From Proteocatella sp041738345 (GTDB taxonomy: Bacteria; Bacillota; Clostridia; Peptostreptococcales; Filifactoraceae), in contig JBGSPX010000056.1 of assembly GCA_041738345.1 (NCBI GenBank), positions 1 through 42,262 on the forward strand: a stretch of DNA of 42,262 bases. The letters run 5' to 3'. The notes under the pieces are model-generated. The model saw nothing but the letters and a program-made list of their open reading frames with translations, had not been told where the DNA came from and made no database searches. Made by a program: the position numbers and the translations under genes. Positions 24,827 to 33,600 of the stretch are shown here, in pieces; position 1 is the stretch's first letter; every line of letters begins with the position of its first letter.

Positions 24827-26665
24827 ATGCAAGCTAAGCAATTTCAAGCTGAATCTAAAAGACTTTTAGACATGATGATTCACTCAATCTATACTCATAA
24901 GGAAATCTTTCTTAGAGAGTTGATTTCTAATGCAAGTGATGCTATAGACAAAAATTATTATCGCATTTTAACTGATGCCAACAAAAATTTTAACAAAAAT
25001 GATTTCTATATAAAACTTTCTATCGATAAAGAAAATAGAAAACTTATAATTGAAGATACTGGCATTGGTATGAATATGGCTGAAATGGAAGAAAATCTTG
25101 GAACTATAGCAAAAAGTGGTTCCCTTGCCTTTAAAGAAAAAATTGCCGAGAGTCAAGCTGAAAACCTTGATGAGATTGACATTATCGGTCAATTTGGAGT
25201 AGGTTTTTATTCTGCATTTATGGTATCTGACCATATAAGTGTCGTAAGTAAAAAAGCTGGAGAAGAAAAAGCGTTCTGCTGGGCTTCTACAGGTGCAGAA
25301 GGCTATACTATTGAAGAGTGTGAAAAAGAAACTGAAGGTACTATAATCACACTTACCATAAAACAAAATGCAGATGAAGTTGATTATGATCAATATCTTG
25401 AAGATTATAGACTAACATCACTAGTGAAAAAATACTCCGACTTTATAAAATATCCTATTAAACTTGGTGATGAAACTTTAAACAGTATGGTTCCACTTTG
25501 GAAAAAAAATAAATCTGAAATTACAGATGAAGATTATGCAAATTTTTACAGTGAAAAACACTTTGGATTTGATAAACCATTAAAATCTATTTATTACAGT
25601 GTAGATGGTGCTACTAGTTTTACTTCTATTTTATATATTCCATCTAAAACGCCTTTTGACTTCTATTCTAAGGACTTTGAAAGAGGCCTTGAGCTTTACT
25701 CTAACAATGTAATGATTATGCAAAAATGCCCTGATTTGCTTCCAGAATACTTTGGATTTGTACAAGGGGTAGTGGATTCTCAAGATTTATCGCTTAATAT
25801 ATCTAGAGAATTACTTCAGCATGATAGACAGCTTCAATTCATATCTAAAAAAATAAAAGATAAGATTAAAAAAGAACTGCTTTCTATGCAAAAAGATGAC
25901 CGTGAAAACTATGTGAAGTTCTTTGAATCATTTGGGAGAACGCTTAAATTTGGACTTTATAGTGAATTTGGCATGAATAAGGATGTTCTTGAAGATTTAG
26001 TTATGTTCTATTCATCTAAAGAAAATTCCCTTGTTACCCTAAATGAATATGTTGAAAGAATGGATGAATCTCAAAAATACATCTACTATGCAACCGGTGA
26101 AACTGTAGATAAAATAGCAAAACTTCCACAATTAGAAATTTTTGCAGACAAAAATTTCGAAGTACTGTTCTTTACAGATGAAGTAGATGAATTTGCAATA
26201 AAAATGCTTAGAAGCTATAAGGATAAGGAATTTAAATCAATTTCAAGTGGAGATTTAGAGCTTGAAGAAGAGAAAATCACAGAGGATGCAACTCCAGAAA
26301 CAGAAGAATTCAAAGATATTTTTGAATTTGTAACTAAAACCCTTGAGGGAAAAATAACCTCTGCTAAAGCTTCAAAAAGATTAAAAACTCATCCTGTATG
26401 TTTATCTAGCACTGGCGAATTGTCTATAGAGATGGAAAAAGTACTCAATATGATGCCTGAAAGTGGTGATGTAAAGGCAGAAAAAATCCTTGAAATAAAC
26501 ACATCTCACAATATATTTGAAATTCTAAAAACTGCTTTTGCAACAGATAAAGAAAAAGCAGAAAAAGTTGCAAGAGTACTTTACAATCAAGCACTGCTAA
26601 TTGAAGGCCTTTCTATAGAAGATCCTGTAGAGTATGCAGATGATGTTTGCAGTCTTATAATTTAA
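24827..26665 (+). CDS. htpG: Molecular chaperone HtpG (Hsp90)
   Basis: The 612-aa protein is of normal HtpG length. The GHKL ATP-binding domain has RELISNASDAIDK (about residues 29-41), IEDTGIGM (about 78-85) and IGQFGVGFYSAFMVSD (about 116-131). The middle domain contains SLNISRELLQ and the C-terminal dimerisation domain follows. It is a cytoplasmic ATP-dependent chaperone. AGGAGGGA precedes ATG at 24827. It is transcribed alone from a promoter with a CIRCE operator and ends at a hairpin at 26688-26727. Placement under HrcA differs from Bacillus subtilis htpG, which is not in the HrcA regulon. Confidence 0.97.
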   Translation: MQAKQFQAESKRLLDMMIHSIYTHKEIFLRELISNASDAIDKNYYRILTDANKNFNKNDFYIKLSIDKENRKLIIEDTGIGMNMAEMEENLGTIAKSGSLAFKEKIAESQAENLDEIDIIGQFGVGFYSAFMVSDHISVVSKKAGEEKAFCWASTGAEGYTIEECEKETEGTIITLTIKQNADEVDYDQYLEDYRLTSLVKKYSDFIKYPIKLGDETLNSMVPLWKKNKSEITDEDYANFYSEKHFGFDKPLKSIYYSVDGATSFTSILYIPSKTPFDFYSKDFERGLELYSNNVMIMQKCPDLLPEYFGFVQGVVDSQDLSLNISRELLQHDRQLQFISKKIKDKIKKELLSMQKDDRENYVKFFESFGRTLKFGLYSEFGMNKDVLEDLVMFYSSKENSLVTLNEYVERMDESQKYIYYATGETVDKIAKLPQLEIFADKNFEVLFFTDEVDEFAIKMLRSYKDKEFKSISSGDLELEEEKITEDATPETEEFKDIFEFVTKTLEGKITSAKASKRLKTHPVCLSSTGELSIEMEKVLNMMPESGDVKAEKILEINTSHNIFEILKTAFATDKEKAEKVARVLYNQALLIEGLSIEDPVEYADDVCSLII

Positions 26666-26687
26666 TTATTTTAAAATTAATATAATT

Positions 26688-26727
26688 ACAAAAAGATGCG
26701 GTTTTATATGGCATCTTTTTGTAATTA
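26688..26727. terminator. Bidirectional terminator between htpG and the Nudix gene
   Basis: AATTACAAAAAGATGC and GCATCTTTTTGTAATT form a 16-bp perfect stem with an 8-base loop, working for both convergent genes. Confidence 0.88.
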
Positions 26728-26734
26728 TGGTATA

Positions 26735-27187
26735 TTATTTGTATGACATAGGATTTTGTGCGGTACTATCCCATAAAGAAAATCCTTCGCTATAGTTTTC
26801 TACAAAAAATACTGGAAGACACTGCTCAAAATTCTCGGATAAATCCATCATCTCAAGTTTTTCAATATCTGCCCAAAACACCTCTCCTTCATCACTGTGC
26901 TTTATACTTCCTTTAAATTCACAGGTTTTATATAAAAATGCTAGGTATCTATCATCATTTTCCTTGTTACACCAATGAATTACTCCACAAGCCTTCAAAT
27001 TCTTAACCGTAAGACCAGTTTCTTCTTTTAACTCTCTTATAGCGGCCTCTACAAAACTCTCCCCATTTTCTACGTGTCCTCCTGGAAAAGTTATTCCTTT
27101 CGGGTGTTTATTTCTATTTTGAACTAAAACTTTATTGTTTTTCTTGTCCAACACCATAATCATATTTGTTAATTCTGTCTTTGCCAT
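26735..27187 (-). CDS. Nudix hydrolase (MutT-like)
   Basis: This 150-aa protein carries a full Nudix box: GGHVENGESFVEAAIRELKE then ETGL (about residues 37-60), preceded by KHPKGITFPGG. It likely hydrolyses oxidised or non-canonical nucleoside triphosphates (8-oxo-dGTP type) in the cytoplasm, judging from the MutT-like length. Start: an upstream TTG in frame exists, but AAGGAG precedes ATG at 27187. It is convergent with htpG, with a shared terminator. The exact substrate is unknown. Confidence 0.9.
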   Translation of the reverse strand: MAKTELTNMIMVLDKKNNKVLVQNRNKHPKGITFPGGHVENGESFVEAAIRELKEETGLTVKNLKACGVIHWCNKENDDRYLAFLYKTCEFKGSIKHSDEGEVFWADIEKLEMMDLSENFEQCLPVFFVENYSEGFSLWDSTAQNPMSYK

Positions 27188-27299
27188 AAGTTTCTCCTTC
27201 AATATGTATTCCTACTATCATCTTAGCAAAATTTTGAATTTTAGTCACTCTAAAATTGGGTAAATATTACTTATACCATATTAGAGAGGGGCGTTTAAG

Positions 27300-28220
27300 G
27301 TGAAAAATAGATTAAATCGTGAAGATATAAATAAAATAAATCTTTTAATACCGTTTGTAATTATGATTGTACTGTTTATTGGTTTTTTTGGATCACAAAA
27401 TATCAATACTATTAAAATAGCTACTAAACCTATGACTGAGCAATATATCCTTGGAGAAATGATGAGTTTATTGATAGAAGAAAAAAGTAATTTAAACGTA
27501 GAACTTACTAAAGGCGTGGCTGGTGGTACTGCTAAAATACATCCTGCTATAACTAGCAATAAATTTGATATGTATTTTGAATATACCGGCACTAGCTGGC
27601 GATATGTATTAAAAAAAGATCCGCTTTCTAATGACTCCAAGCTATATGAGGAACTCCAGAAAACATATTTAGACCAATTCTCTTTAAATTGGGTAGGACT
27701 TTATGGTTTTAATAATACTTACGGTATAGCTGTAAGTAAACGTGTTGCTGAAGAATATAATCTTGAAACTTATTCTGATCTTGCTAAAGTAGCAGATAAA
27801 CTAATTTTTGGAGCAGAAACTGATTTTTTTGAGAGAGAAGATGGCTTTATCGCTCTTACTGATGCTTACAATCTTAACTTTAAAGACTCAAAAGATTTAA
27901 AAATAGAAGAAAAATATGATGCACTAAATAAAAATACTGTGGATGTATTAAATATATTTACTACAGATGGAAGACTAAGTAATTCTGACTTTAAAATACT
28001 GAAAGATGATAAGCGTTTCTACCAAACTTATTTTTGTGGAAACGTTGTAAGAAGCGACACTTTAAAAAGCCATCCTGAACTCTTTGAAATTCTAATGCTT
28101 ATGAACGGTATTATAAGTGATGATGACATGGCCAAAATGAATTATCTTGTTGAAAGTGGACAAAAACAAGATTTTGAAGTAGCTAGAGAATTTTTAAAAA
28201 GTAATGGTCTTATAAAATAG
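27300..28220 (+). CDS. Membrane-anchored osmoprotectant (glycine betaine-type) ABC substrate-binding protein
   Basis: The 306-aa protein has a single N-terminal membrane anchor (about residues 14-34) and no lipobox. The OpuAC/OpuCC-like binding domain shows KIATKPMTEQYILGEMMSLL, KGVAGGTAKIHPAITSNKFD and MYFEYTGTSWRYVL. It would bind quaternary ammonium compounds such as glycine betaine or choline outside the membrane. The start is GTG at 27300 with GAGGGG upstream. No permease or ATPase adjoins it, unusual for an uptake system. Instead it precedes a KdpD-like kinase by 50 bp on the same strand, so a sensory role for the kinase is possible (inference). Confidence 0.8.
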   Translation: MKNRLNREDINKINLLIPFVIMIVLFIGFFGSQNINTIKIATKPMTEQYILGEMMSLLIEEKSNLNVELTKGVAGGTAKIHPAITSNKFDMYFEYTGTSWRYVLKKDPLSNDSKLYEELQKTYLDQFSLNWVGLYGFNNTYGIAVSKRVAEEYNLETYSDLAKVADKLIFGAETDFFEREDGFIALTDAYNLNFKDSKDLKIEEKYDALNKNTVDVLNIFTTDGRLSNSDFKILKDDKRFYQTYFCGNVVRSDTLKSHPELFEILMLMNGIISDDDMAKMNYLVESGQKQDFEVAREFLKSNGLIK

Positions 28221-28270
28221 CTTTTTTTATGATAATATTTATGTATATTCCATAGAAAAGAGGTTTTAAT

Positions 28271-29752
28271 TTGATTTTATCGTTAATTCTAGTTTCAGCA
28301 GCATCATTCATTGGTAATTTATTTAGATACATTGGATTCCAAGATACCAATATAGTTTTACTTTATATTATTGCAGTCTTATTATCCACTATTTATTCAA
28401 GTGGACATTATGTAGGGATAATAACCTCTATTTTATCTACATTAGCTTTTAACTATTTCTTTACTGCACCTTATTTTTCACTTTCAGTAAATGATCCCAA
28501 TTATATTGTTACATTATTCATAATGACAATAACTTCATTTATTGCTAGTTCACTTACTGTTAAGGTAAAACAAAATGCACTGGCCGCTCACGAACGTGAA
28601 AATGAAACCAAATCACTATTAGATTTAACTAATAGATTGACTGATGCTAAAAATATAGATGATATTTTTTCTATCCTTATAAAAAATTTAAATTCTTCAT
28701 TCGAACTATCTGCTGCTTATTTATCGTTTAATGAAAATGGATTTCCTGAAAATACATTTATACAAATATCTCAAGATGGTACACAAATCCGTAGAGAAAC
28801 GGAAAATATAGATGAAATTAAGCACAGTGTAGAAAACTTAAAAACTCAATTTGATATCGGTTCCGAATTTTGTGATTGGCCTATATATGGCAGAGATTCT
28901 ATTTTAGGATTAGTTAGAATTCCTATTAAAAACTCTAAACTTATGACCGAATCTCAATTAAGACTTTTGCGTTCTATGATTGAAAGTACTGCCTTAGCGT
29001 TAGATAGATTTTACTCTGCTCAACAAAAAATCAAATCTATCGGAGAGGCCAAGCAAGAACGTTATCGAAGTGATATCCTTCGTTCTATATCTCATGATTT
29101 AAGAACGCCTTTGTCTGGAATAATAGGAACTTCTGAAATACTTCTATCAATGACAGAAGAACAGGACCTGCGATATTCACTTATATCATCTATTCACTCT
29201 GACTCCGAATGGCTAAAATCTTTAGTTGAAAACATCCTAAATTTGACTAAACTCCAAGATGGTAGACTTATCCTAAAAAAAGAATTTGAAGCAGCTGAAG
29301 AAATTATCGGAAGTGCTCTTTTTCAAATTTCCAAAAGATATCCTGATTTTGAGATAATAACAGAAATACCAGAGGATTTAGTACTTATACCAATGGATGC
29401 AAAATTAATAGAGCAAGTGCTTATCAACTTAATTGATAACTCTATTAGACATTCTTCATCTGAAAAACTTACTTTAATTTTGCGTTTAGATAATGATAAA
29501 AAAAATGCTACATTTATAGTTTCTGATTACGGCATAGGGATTCCTGACGAAAAACTGCCTTTTATTTTTCAACCATTTTACACTGCCAAAAATAATATTG
29601 TTGATTCTAGGCGAAGTATAGGTTTAGGACTAACTATATGTAAAGCTATTATAAAAGCTCATGGTGGTACTATACATGCTACAAATAAATCTGATGAAAA
29701 AGGTGCAGAATTTATTTTCACACTTCCAATGGAGGTTAATCTAAATGAATAA
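28271..29752 (+). CDS. Short KdpD-like sensor histidine kinase (no N-terminal KdpD/USP domains)
   Basis: This 493-aa kinase opens directly with the DUF4118 membrane block of KdpD (about residues 3-100, with YSSGHYVGIITSILSTLAFN and YFFTAPYFSL), then a GAF-like domain (about 110-250), HisKA with RSISHDLRTPLSGIIGTSEI (His about 277), and HATPase with INLIDNSIRHSS and SIGLGLTICKAIIKAHGG. The KdpD N-terminal cytosolic domain (about 200 aa) and USP domain are absent. The start is TTG at 28271 after AGAGG. It overlaps the KdpE-like gene by 8 bp and probably phosphorylates it in response to K+ or osmotic stress. Confidence 0.88.
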   Translation: MILSLILVSAASFIGNLFRYIGFQDTNIVLLYIIAVLLSTIYSSGHYVGIITSILSTLAFNYFFTAPYFSLSVNDPNYIVTLFIMTITSFIASSLTVKVKQNALAAHERENETKSLLDLTNRLTDAKNIDDIFSILIKNLNSSFELSAAYLSFNENGFPENTFIQISQDGTQIRRETENIDEIKHSVENLKTQFDIGSEFCDWPIYGRDSILGLVRIPIKNSKLMTESQLRLLRSMIESTALALDRFYSAQQKIKSIGEAKQERYRSDILRSISHDLRTPLSGIIGTSEILLSMTEEQDLRYSLISSIHSDSEWLKSLVENILNLTKLQDGRLILKKEFEAAEEIIGSALFQISKRYPDFEIITEIPEDLVLIPMDAKLIEQVLINLIDNSIRHSSSEKLTLILRLDNDKKNATFIVSDYGIGIPDEKLPFIFQPFYTAKNNIVDSRRSIGLGLTICKAIIKAHGGTIHATNKSDEKGAEFIFTLPMEVNLNE

Positions 29753-30443
29753 TTCAGAAATAAAAATATTAGTGGTTGAAGATGATATACAAATTCAAAA
29801 ATTCATAAGCTATTTACTAAAAAAAGAACAATTTCAATATATATGTTCTAATAACGCTCACAATGCTCTAAATATTTTTTCGTCGGAAAAAATCGATTTA
29901 ATAGTGCTCGATTTAGGACTACCCGATATGGATGGTATTGACTTAATAAAAAAAATAAGAGAATGGTCTGAAGTACCTATAGTAGTCGTCTCAGCTCGAG
30001 ACCAAGATAAAGAAAAAGTTTCGGCTTTAGATTCTGGTGCTGATGATTATCTTACAAAACCATTTTCTGCAAATGAACTCATGGCTAGGGTAAGAGTCGC
30101 TCTTAGGCACTATTCTAAAAATAATATATCTCCTATTATTAAAAAATATACTATAGGCGAACTAACAATCGACTTTGATAAAAGACTGGTTTTTATAAAA
30201 GATAATACTGTACACCTTACTCCAATGGAATACTCTTTACTATCTCTATTATTTAAAAATATAGGAAAAGTATTGACTACAAAGTATATTATTCGTGAAA
30301 TATGGGGGATTGGATATGGCACTGATACTCAAGTTTTACGAACGCTTATGGCCGGACTTAGGCGAAAAATAGAAAAAAATCCCGCTAAACCGCAATATAT
30401 ATTGACTGAAATTGGTGTGGGTTACAGGCTTATAGATGAATAA
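29745..30443 (+). CDS. kdpE: KdpE-like OmpR-family response regulator
   Basis: This 232-aa regulator has a receiver (KILVVEDDIQIQKFI, phospho-Asp in LIVLDLGLPDMDG, Lys in YLTKPFSANEL) and a complete winged helix (LTPMEYSLLSLLFKNIGKVL, then QVLRTLMAGLRRKIEKNP and ILTEIGVGYRL). This is the KdpE subfamily pattern. It is translated from a start inside the kinase gene (8-bp overlap), so the two are coupled. Probable targets are the potassium uptake genes just downstream. A terminator follows at 30447-30491. Confidence 0.88.
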   Translation: MNNSEIKILVVEDDIQIQKFISYLLKKEQFQYICSNNAHNALNIFSSEKIDLIVLDLGLPDMDGIDLIKKIREWSEVPIVVVSARDQDKEKVSALDSGADDYLTKPFSANELMARVRVALRHYSKNNISPIIKKYTIGELTIDFDKRLVFIKDNTVHLTPMEYSLLSLLFKNIGKVLTTKYIIREIWGIGYGTDTQVLRTLMAGLRRKIEKNPAKPQYILTEIGVGYRLIDE

Positions 30444-30446
30444 AAT

Positions 30447-30491
30447 AAAAAAGATTATTAAGAACTTTTTAAGTTTTTAGTAATCTTTTTT
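30447..30491 (+). terminator. Intrinsic terminator after the KdpE-like gene
   Basis: AAAAAAGATTA and TAATCTTTTTT pair around an inner AAGAACTT/AAGTTTTT region and end in a T-run. This separates the regulator unit from the potassium uptake unit. Confidence 0.75.
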
Positions 30492-30604
30492 TATTTTCTC
30501 ACAGAATTCTAACACTGAGTCTTTTTTACTAACATCATTCTAATAAATTCTGAGGTAATATAAAGTATCAACATATTATTTATTATTGAAAAGGTGATGA
30601 GATT

Positions 30605-30946
30605 ATGAAAAAAAATACTATGAAAGAAAAACATGAAATGAGAATTCTTTGTAGAAAAATAAAAAAATTAATTAAAATTCAAAATTTTACTGAATGTGAA
30701 AAATTGATACTAAAAGCTATGGAAAAATATCCACATTCACCAGTTACTCATAATTTACTTGGTGTAATCCTTGAGTATCAAGATGATTCATCTAATGCAA
30801 TCAAACACTTTAGAGCTGCATGGGCATTAGACCCCTCTTACATCCCTGCTAAATTTAATCTTGAATATTATGAAGACTCTTTAAATAGACACCATTTTGC
30901 AATAGATGAGCGTGATTGTGTGCATGAAGTTACATTTGAAATATAA
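30605..30946 (+). CDS. Small TPR-repeat protein of the potassium-uptake cluster
   Basis: This 113-aa protein contains two or so tetratricopeptide repeats: NFTECEKLILKAMEKYPHSP (about residues 27-46) and NLLGVILEYQDDSSNAIKHF onward (about 51-90), with an acidic end. TPR repeats mediate protein contacts, so it may be an adaptor for the TrkA-type subunits. AAAGGTGATG precedes ATG at 30605. It lies 15 bp before the first RCK gene, so it is likely cotranscribed. Specific function unknown. Confidence 0.75.
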   Translation: MKKNTMKEKHEMRILCRKIKKLIKIQNFTECEKLILKAMEKYPHSPVTHNLLGVILEYQDDSSNAIKHFRAAWALDPSYIPAKFNLEYYEDSLNRHHFAIDERDCVHEVTFEI

Positions 30947-30961
30947 AAGGAGATTTTAATT

Positions 30962-31393
30962 ATGATAACATCATTTAAAAAAAAATCTAACAGTGATTAT
31001 ACTGTAGTTATTGGATGCGGAAGATTAGGTTCTCATATAGCAAATACATTTTCGGATTCTGGTAGAAATATATTAATTATAGATATATCAAAAGAGTCTT
31101 TTCGCAAACTGTCCCCTTCATTTGGAGGATTAACCCTTGTTGGTGATGCTACCGACCTTGATATTCTAACTCAAGCTAAAATAGATAAAGCTTCTAATGT
31201 AATTATTGTTACCAATGTTGATACCGTAAATATAATGATTGCTCAACTCGTCCGTGAACATTTTAATGTTCCAAAAATAATCTGCCGTTTGTATAATCCA
31301 GATTATGAATGCGTATATGAAGAATTTTCAATAGATACAATATATCCCTCAATTCTTTCTGCCGAAAAAGTTTTAAGCTTAATAAATGAATAA
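30962..31393 (+). CDS. TrkA-N (RCK) potassium uptake regulatory protein, single domain
   Basis: The 143-aa protein is one NAD(H)-binding RCK/TrkA-N domain: YTVVIGCGRLGSHIANTF (Gly-rich loop, about residues 13-30), IDISKESFRKL, LVGDATDLDIL (about 58-68) and NVIIVTNVDTVN. There is no TrkA-C domain. It should gate the TrkH/KtrB channel from the cytosol in response to nucleotides. AGGAG precedes ATG at 30962. It overlaps the start region of the second RCK gene, so it is part of a unit of three coupled K+ genes. Confidence 0.87.
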   Translation: MITSFKKKSNSDYTVVIGCGRLGSHIANTFSDSGRNILIIDISKESFRKLSPSFGGLTLVGDATDLDILTQAKIDKASNVIIVTNVDTVNIMIAQLVREHFNVPKIICRLYNPDYECVYEEFSIDTIYPSILSAEKVLSLINE

Positions 31394-31409
31394 TTTACTG
31401 GAGGTTTTT

Positions 31410-32075
31410 ATGAAAAAAAATATATTAATTGTCGGCGGTTTTCTAAAAACCCGTGCCCTAATATCTTCATTCTTAAATAAAGGATATAGTGTTTCAGTTA
31501 TAAATGAAAACTACAAAGATTGTATAGAGTTATCGCAAATAGATAAATTGACCGTAATTCATGGCGATGGTACAAAACCATTTGTACTTGAAGATGCTAA
31601 TGCTTCATCATTTGATATAGTTATTGCACTTACTCAAAAAGATTGTGACAATCTAGTTATTTGTCAATTATGCAAAAAAAAGTTTCATATCAAAAGAACT
31701 ATTGCTGTAATTAATGATCCAAAAAAAACAGATTTCTTTTATAAATTAGGCGTTGACTCTGTCGTTTGTGCCACCAATACAATTACTGCTATAATTGAAC
31801 ACCAAGCTTTATTAGATGAAATGGCGATGCTTACGCCAATAGCTGAAGGACGAGTAAGTATTGCAGAAGTTCGCATAACAGCAAGTTCTCCTGTAATTGG
31901 TAAAAAACTATGGGAAATAAATCTTCCTAAAGATGTTATTATCGGTTGTATTTTACATGATAATCAAAATTATATACCTCGTGGTGATACTCGAATTTTT
32001 GAAGGTGATATTATAATAATGATATCTTCAAGTACTCAGGAGTTAGCTGCTATAGCACAATTAACAGGAAGGTAG
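31410..32075 (+). CDS. TrkA-N/TrkA-C potassium uptake regulatory protein
   Basis: This 221-aa protein has a TrkA-N domain (about residues 2-125: NILIVGGFLKTRALISSFL, VIHGDGTKPFVLEDA) and a TrkA-C ligand domain (about 140-221: AEVRITASSPVIGKKLWEIN, then GDIIIMIS). The usual GxGxxG is weakened to GGFLKT, so nucleotide binding may differ from the first RCK protein. A start at 31386 is possible, but GGAGG lies 5 bp before ATG at 31410. Together with the preceding gene it gives a hetero-RCK arrangement for one channel. Confidence 0.86.
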   Translation: MKKNILIVGGFLKTRALISSFLNKGYSVSVINENYKDCIELSQIDKLTVIHGDGTKPFVLEDANASSFDIVIALTQKDCDNLVICQLCKKKFHIKRTIAVINDPKKTDFFYKLGVDSVVCATNTITAIIEHQALLDEMAMLTPIAEGRVSIAEVRITASSPVIGKKLWEINLPKDVIIGCILHDNQNYIPRGDTRIFEGDIIIMISSSTQELAAIAQLTGR

Positions 32076-32083
32076 TGTTTATT

Positions 32084-33565
32084 ATGTTTAAATTAAATAT
32101 TTATAATGATTATGGAAAATTAATTATATTAATCGGGATATTGATTCTACTCCCTCTTGTATCTCTGTTATTTTATATAGAAGATATTGTATACTGGAAA
32201 GCATTTATAATTCCATCTTTATTTTCTTTTATTTTAGGTATTATTATATGCGCTATTTCAAAAAAAAATGACTTAACCTCTATCAATTATTATAATTCAT
32301 ATAGCGCTGGTATCACTGTATTATTTGCTTGGACTTATGGATTTATTCTAGGAGCAATTCCTTTTGTACTATCTAATCAACTTTCATTTACACAAGCGCT
32401 TTTTGAATCTGTAAGTGGTTGGACTACTACTGGACTATCTGTTATGGACGTATCTATAACTCCTAAAATATTTTTATTTCATAGAAGTTTTATGCAGTTT
32501 TGTGGTGGACTTGGTTTTGTTATGATGATGTTAATCTTTATACAGGAAAAACAATCTGTAAATTTATACAGTGCTGAAGGTCATCCAGATAAACTAAAAC
32601 CCAATATGAAAGAAACTGCTCGTACCGTATTTTCTATGTATATTATGTATTTAATTCTAGGTACAAGTCTATATAAAATTTTAGGTATGTCTTTATTCGA
32701 TGGCCTTATGCATGCTATGTGTGCCTTATCTACAGGTGGATTTTCTACTAAATTAAATAGTATCGGTGAATATAATAGTTTTAATATAGAAGTTTTAACT
32801 ATTTTACTGATGATTATTGGAACAATAAATTTTCATACACTTTTACTAATTTCAAAAGGTAAATTTAAACAAATTTTGAAAATAAGTGAGCTGAGATTTA
32901 TGAGTGCTATTATTGTAGTTGCTACTATTTTAATTGCTCTTCCAATTGCTAGTAAAACTAATTTAAATTTAATAAATAGTTTTCGTATATCTTTATTTAA
33001 TAGTATATCTGCGCTTTCTACAACTGGATATTCTACTGTTTCATATAGTAACTGGCCTGAGTTTTCAATTGGTATAATGATAATTTTAATGCTTATTGGA
33101 GGTGGTATTGGTTCGACTGCTGGTGGAATGAAACTTTCAAGAGTATATATATTATTTGTTATAACTTTAAAAAATATAAAATCACGTTCACTTTCTAAAA
33201 GAAATGTATACACCATGCATTATTATAAAGCTGATGGAAAATCAGAAATAGATAAAACGCTTATATTAGATACGCTTAGTTTTGTAGTTTCATATTTTTC
33301 TATATTTATAACAGGCTCTTTATTAATATCTCTTTTTACTGATAGCCCGTTACGAGATTCTATGTTTGAATTTTCATCAGCTTTGGGCACTGTAGGACTT
33401 TCCATAGGACTAACTAATCCAAATACTACAAATCCGATTCTCATAATAGAAATGGCTGGAATGATTTTCGGTAGATTAGAGATATTTATTATTCTTACAG
33501 GTTTATACTCAATATTCTCAAATTCAAAAAAATATATTAATAAAAAAATCTCGCATAAATTTTAA
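32084..33565 (+). CDS. trkH: TrkH/KtrB-type potassium uptake channel
   Basis: The 493-aa membrane protein has four repeats of membrane-pore-membrane type. Filter regions are readable: SVSGWTTTGLSVMD (about residue 110), CALSTGGFSTKLNS (about 217), ALSTTGYSTVSYSNWPEFS (about 314) and SALGTVGLSIGLT (about 440). It imports K+ driven by ion or membrane potential. The start at ATG 32084 has AGGAAGG about 11 bp upstream; a GTG at 32075 overlapping the preceding stop is less likely because of its spacing. It is downstream of two RCK genes and probably controlled by the KdpDE-like pair. A terminator overlaps its stop. Confidence 0.92.
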   Translation: MFKLNIYNDYGKLIILIGILILLPLVSLLFYIEDIVYWKAFIIPSLFSFILGIIICAISKKNDLTSINYYNSYSAGITVLFAWTYGFILGAIPFVLSNQLSFTQALFESVSGWTTTGLSVMDVSITPKIFLFHRSFMQFCGGLGFVMMMLIFIQEKQSVNLYSAEGHPDKLKPNMKETARTVFSMYIMYLILGTSLYKILGMSLFDGLMHAMCALSTGGFSTKLNSIGEYNSFNIEVLTILLMIIGTINFHTLLLISKGKFKQILKISELRFMSAIIVVATILIALPIASKTNLNLINSFRISLFNSISALSTTGYSTVSYSNWPEFSIGIMIILMLIGGGIGSTAGGMKLSRVYILFVITLKNIKSRSLSKRNVYTMHYYKADGKSEIDKTLILDTLSFVVSYFSIFITGSLLISLFTDSPLRDSMFEFSSALGTVGLSIGLTNPNTTNPILIIEMAGMIFGRLEIFIILTGLYSIFSNSKKYINKKISHKF

Positions 33566-33581
33566 ATTTTGCGAGATTTTT
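33544..33581. terminator. Bidirectional terminator between trkH and the sugar-binding protein gene
   Basis: AAAAATCTCGC and GCGAGATTTTT pair around a 16-base AT loop that itself contains AAATTT/AAATTT. The stop codon of trkH lies in the loop. Confidence 0.85.
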
Positions 33582-33600
33582 ATTAACAATCTAAATTTTA

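Noticed and set aside
24968..25393. 141-aa ORF on the minus strand inside htpG
   Set aside because: It is antisense to a highly conserved chaperone domain and rich in Phe/Cys/Ser typical of shadow frames; no ribosome-binding site.
28271..29752. Full-length KdpD with a Kdp ATPase operon
   Set aside because: The N-terminal KdpD and USP domains are absent, and no kdpFABC genes are present; downstream genes are Trk type.
32833..33216. Minus-strand 127-aa ORF inside trkH
   Set aside because: It is antisense to conserved pore segments; its hydrophobic pattern mirrors the membrane helices.
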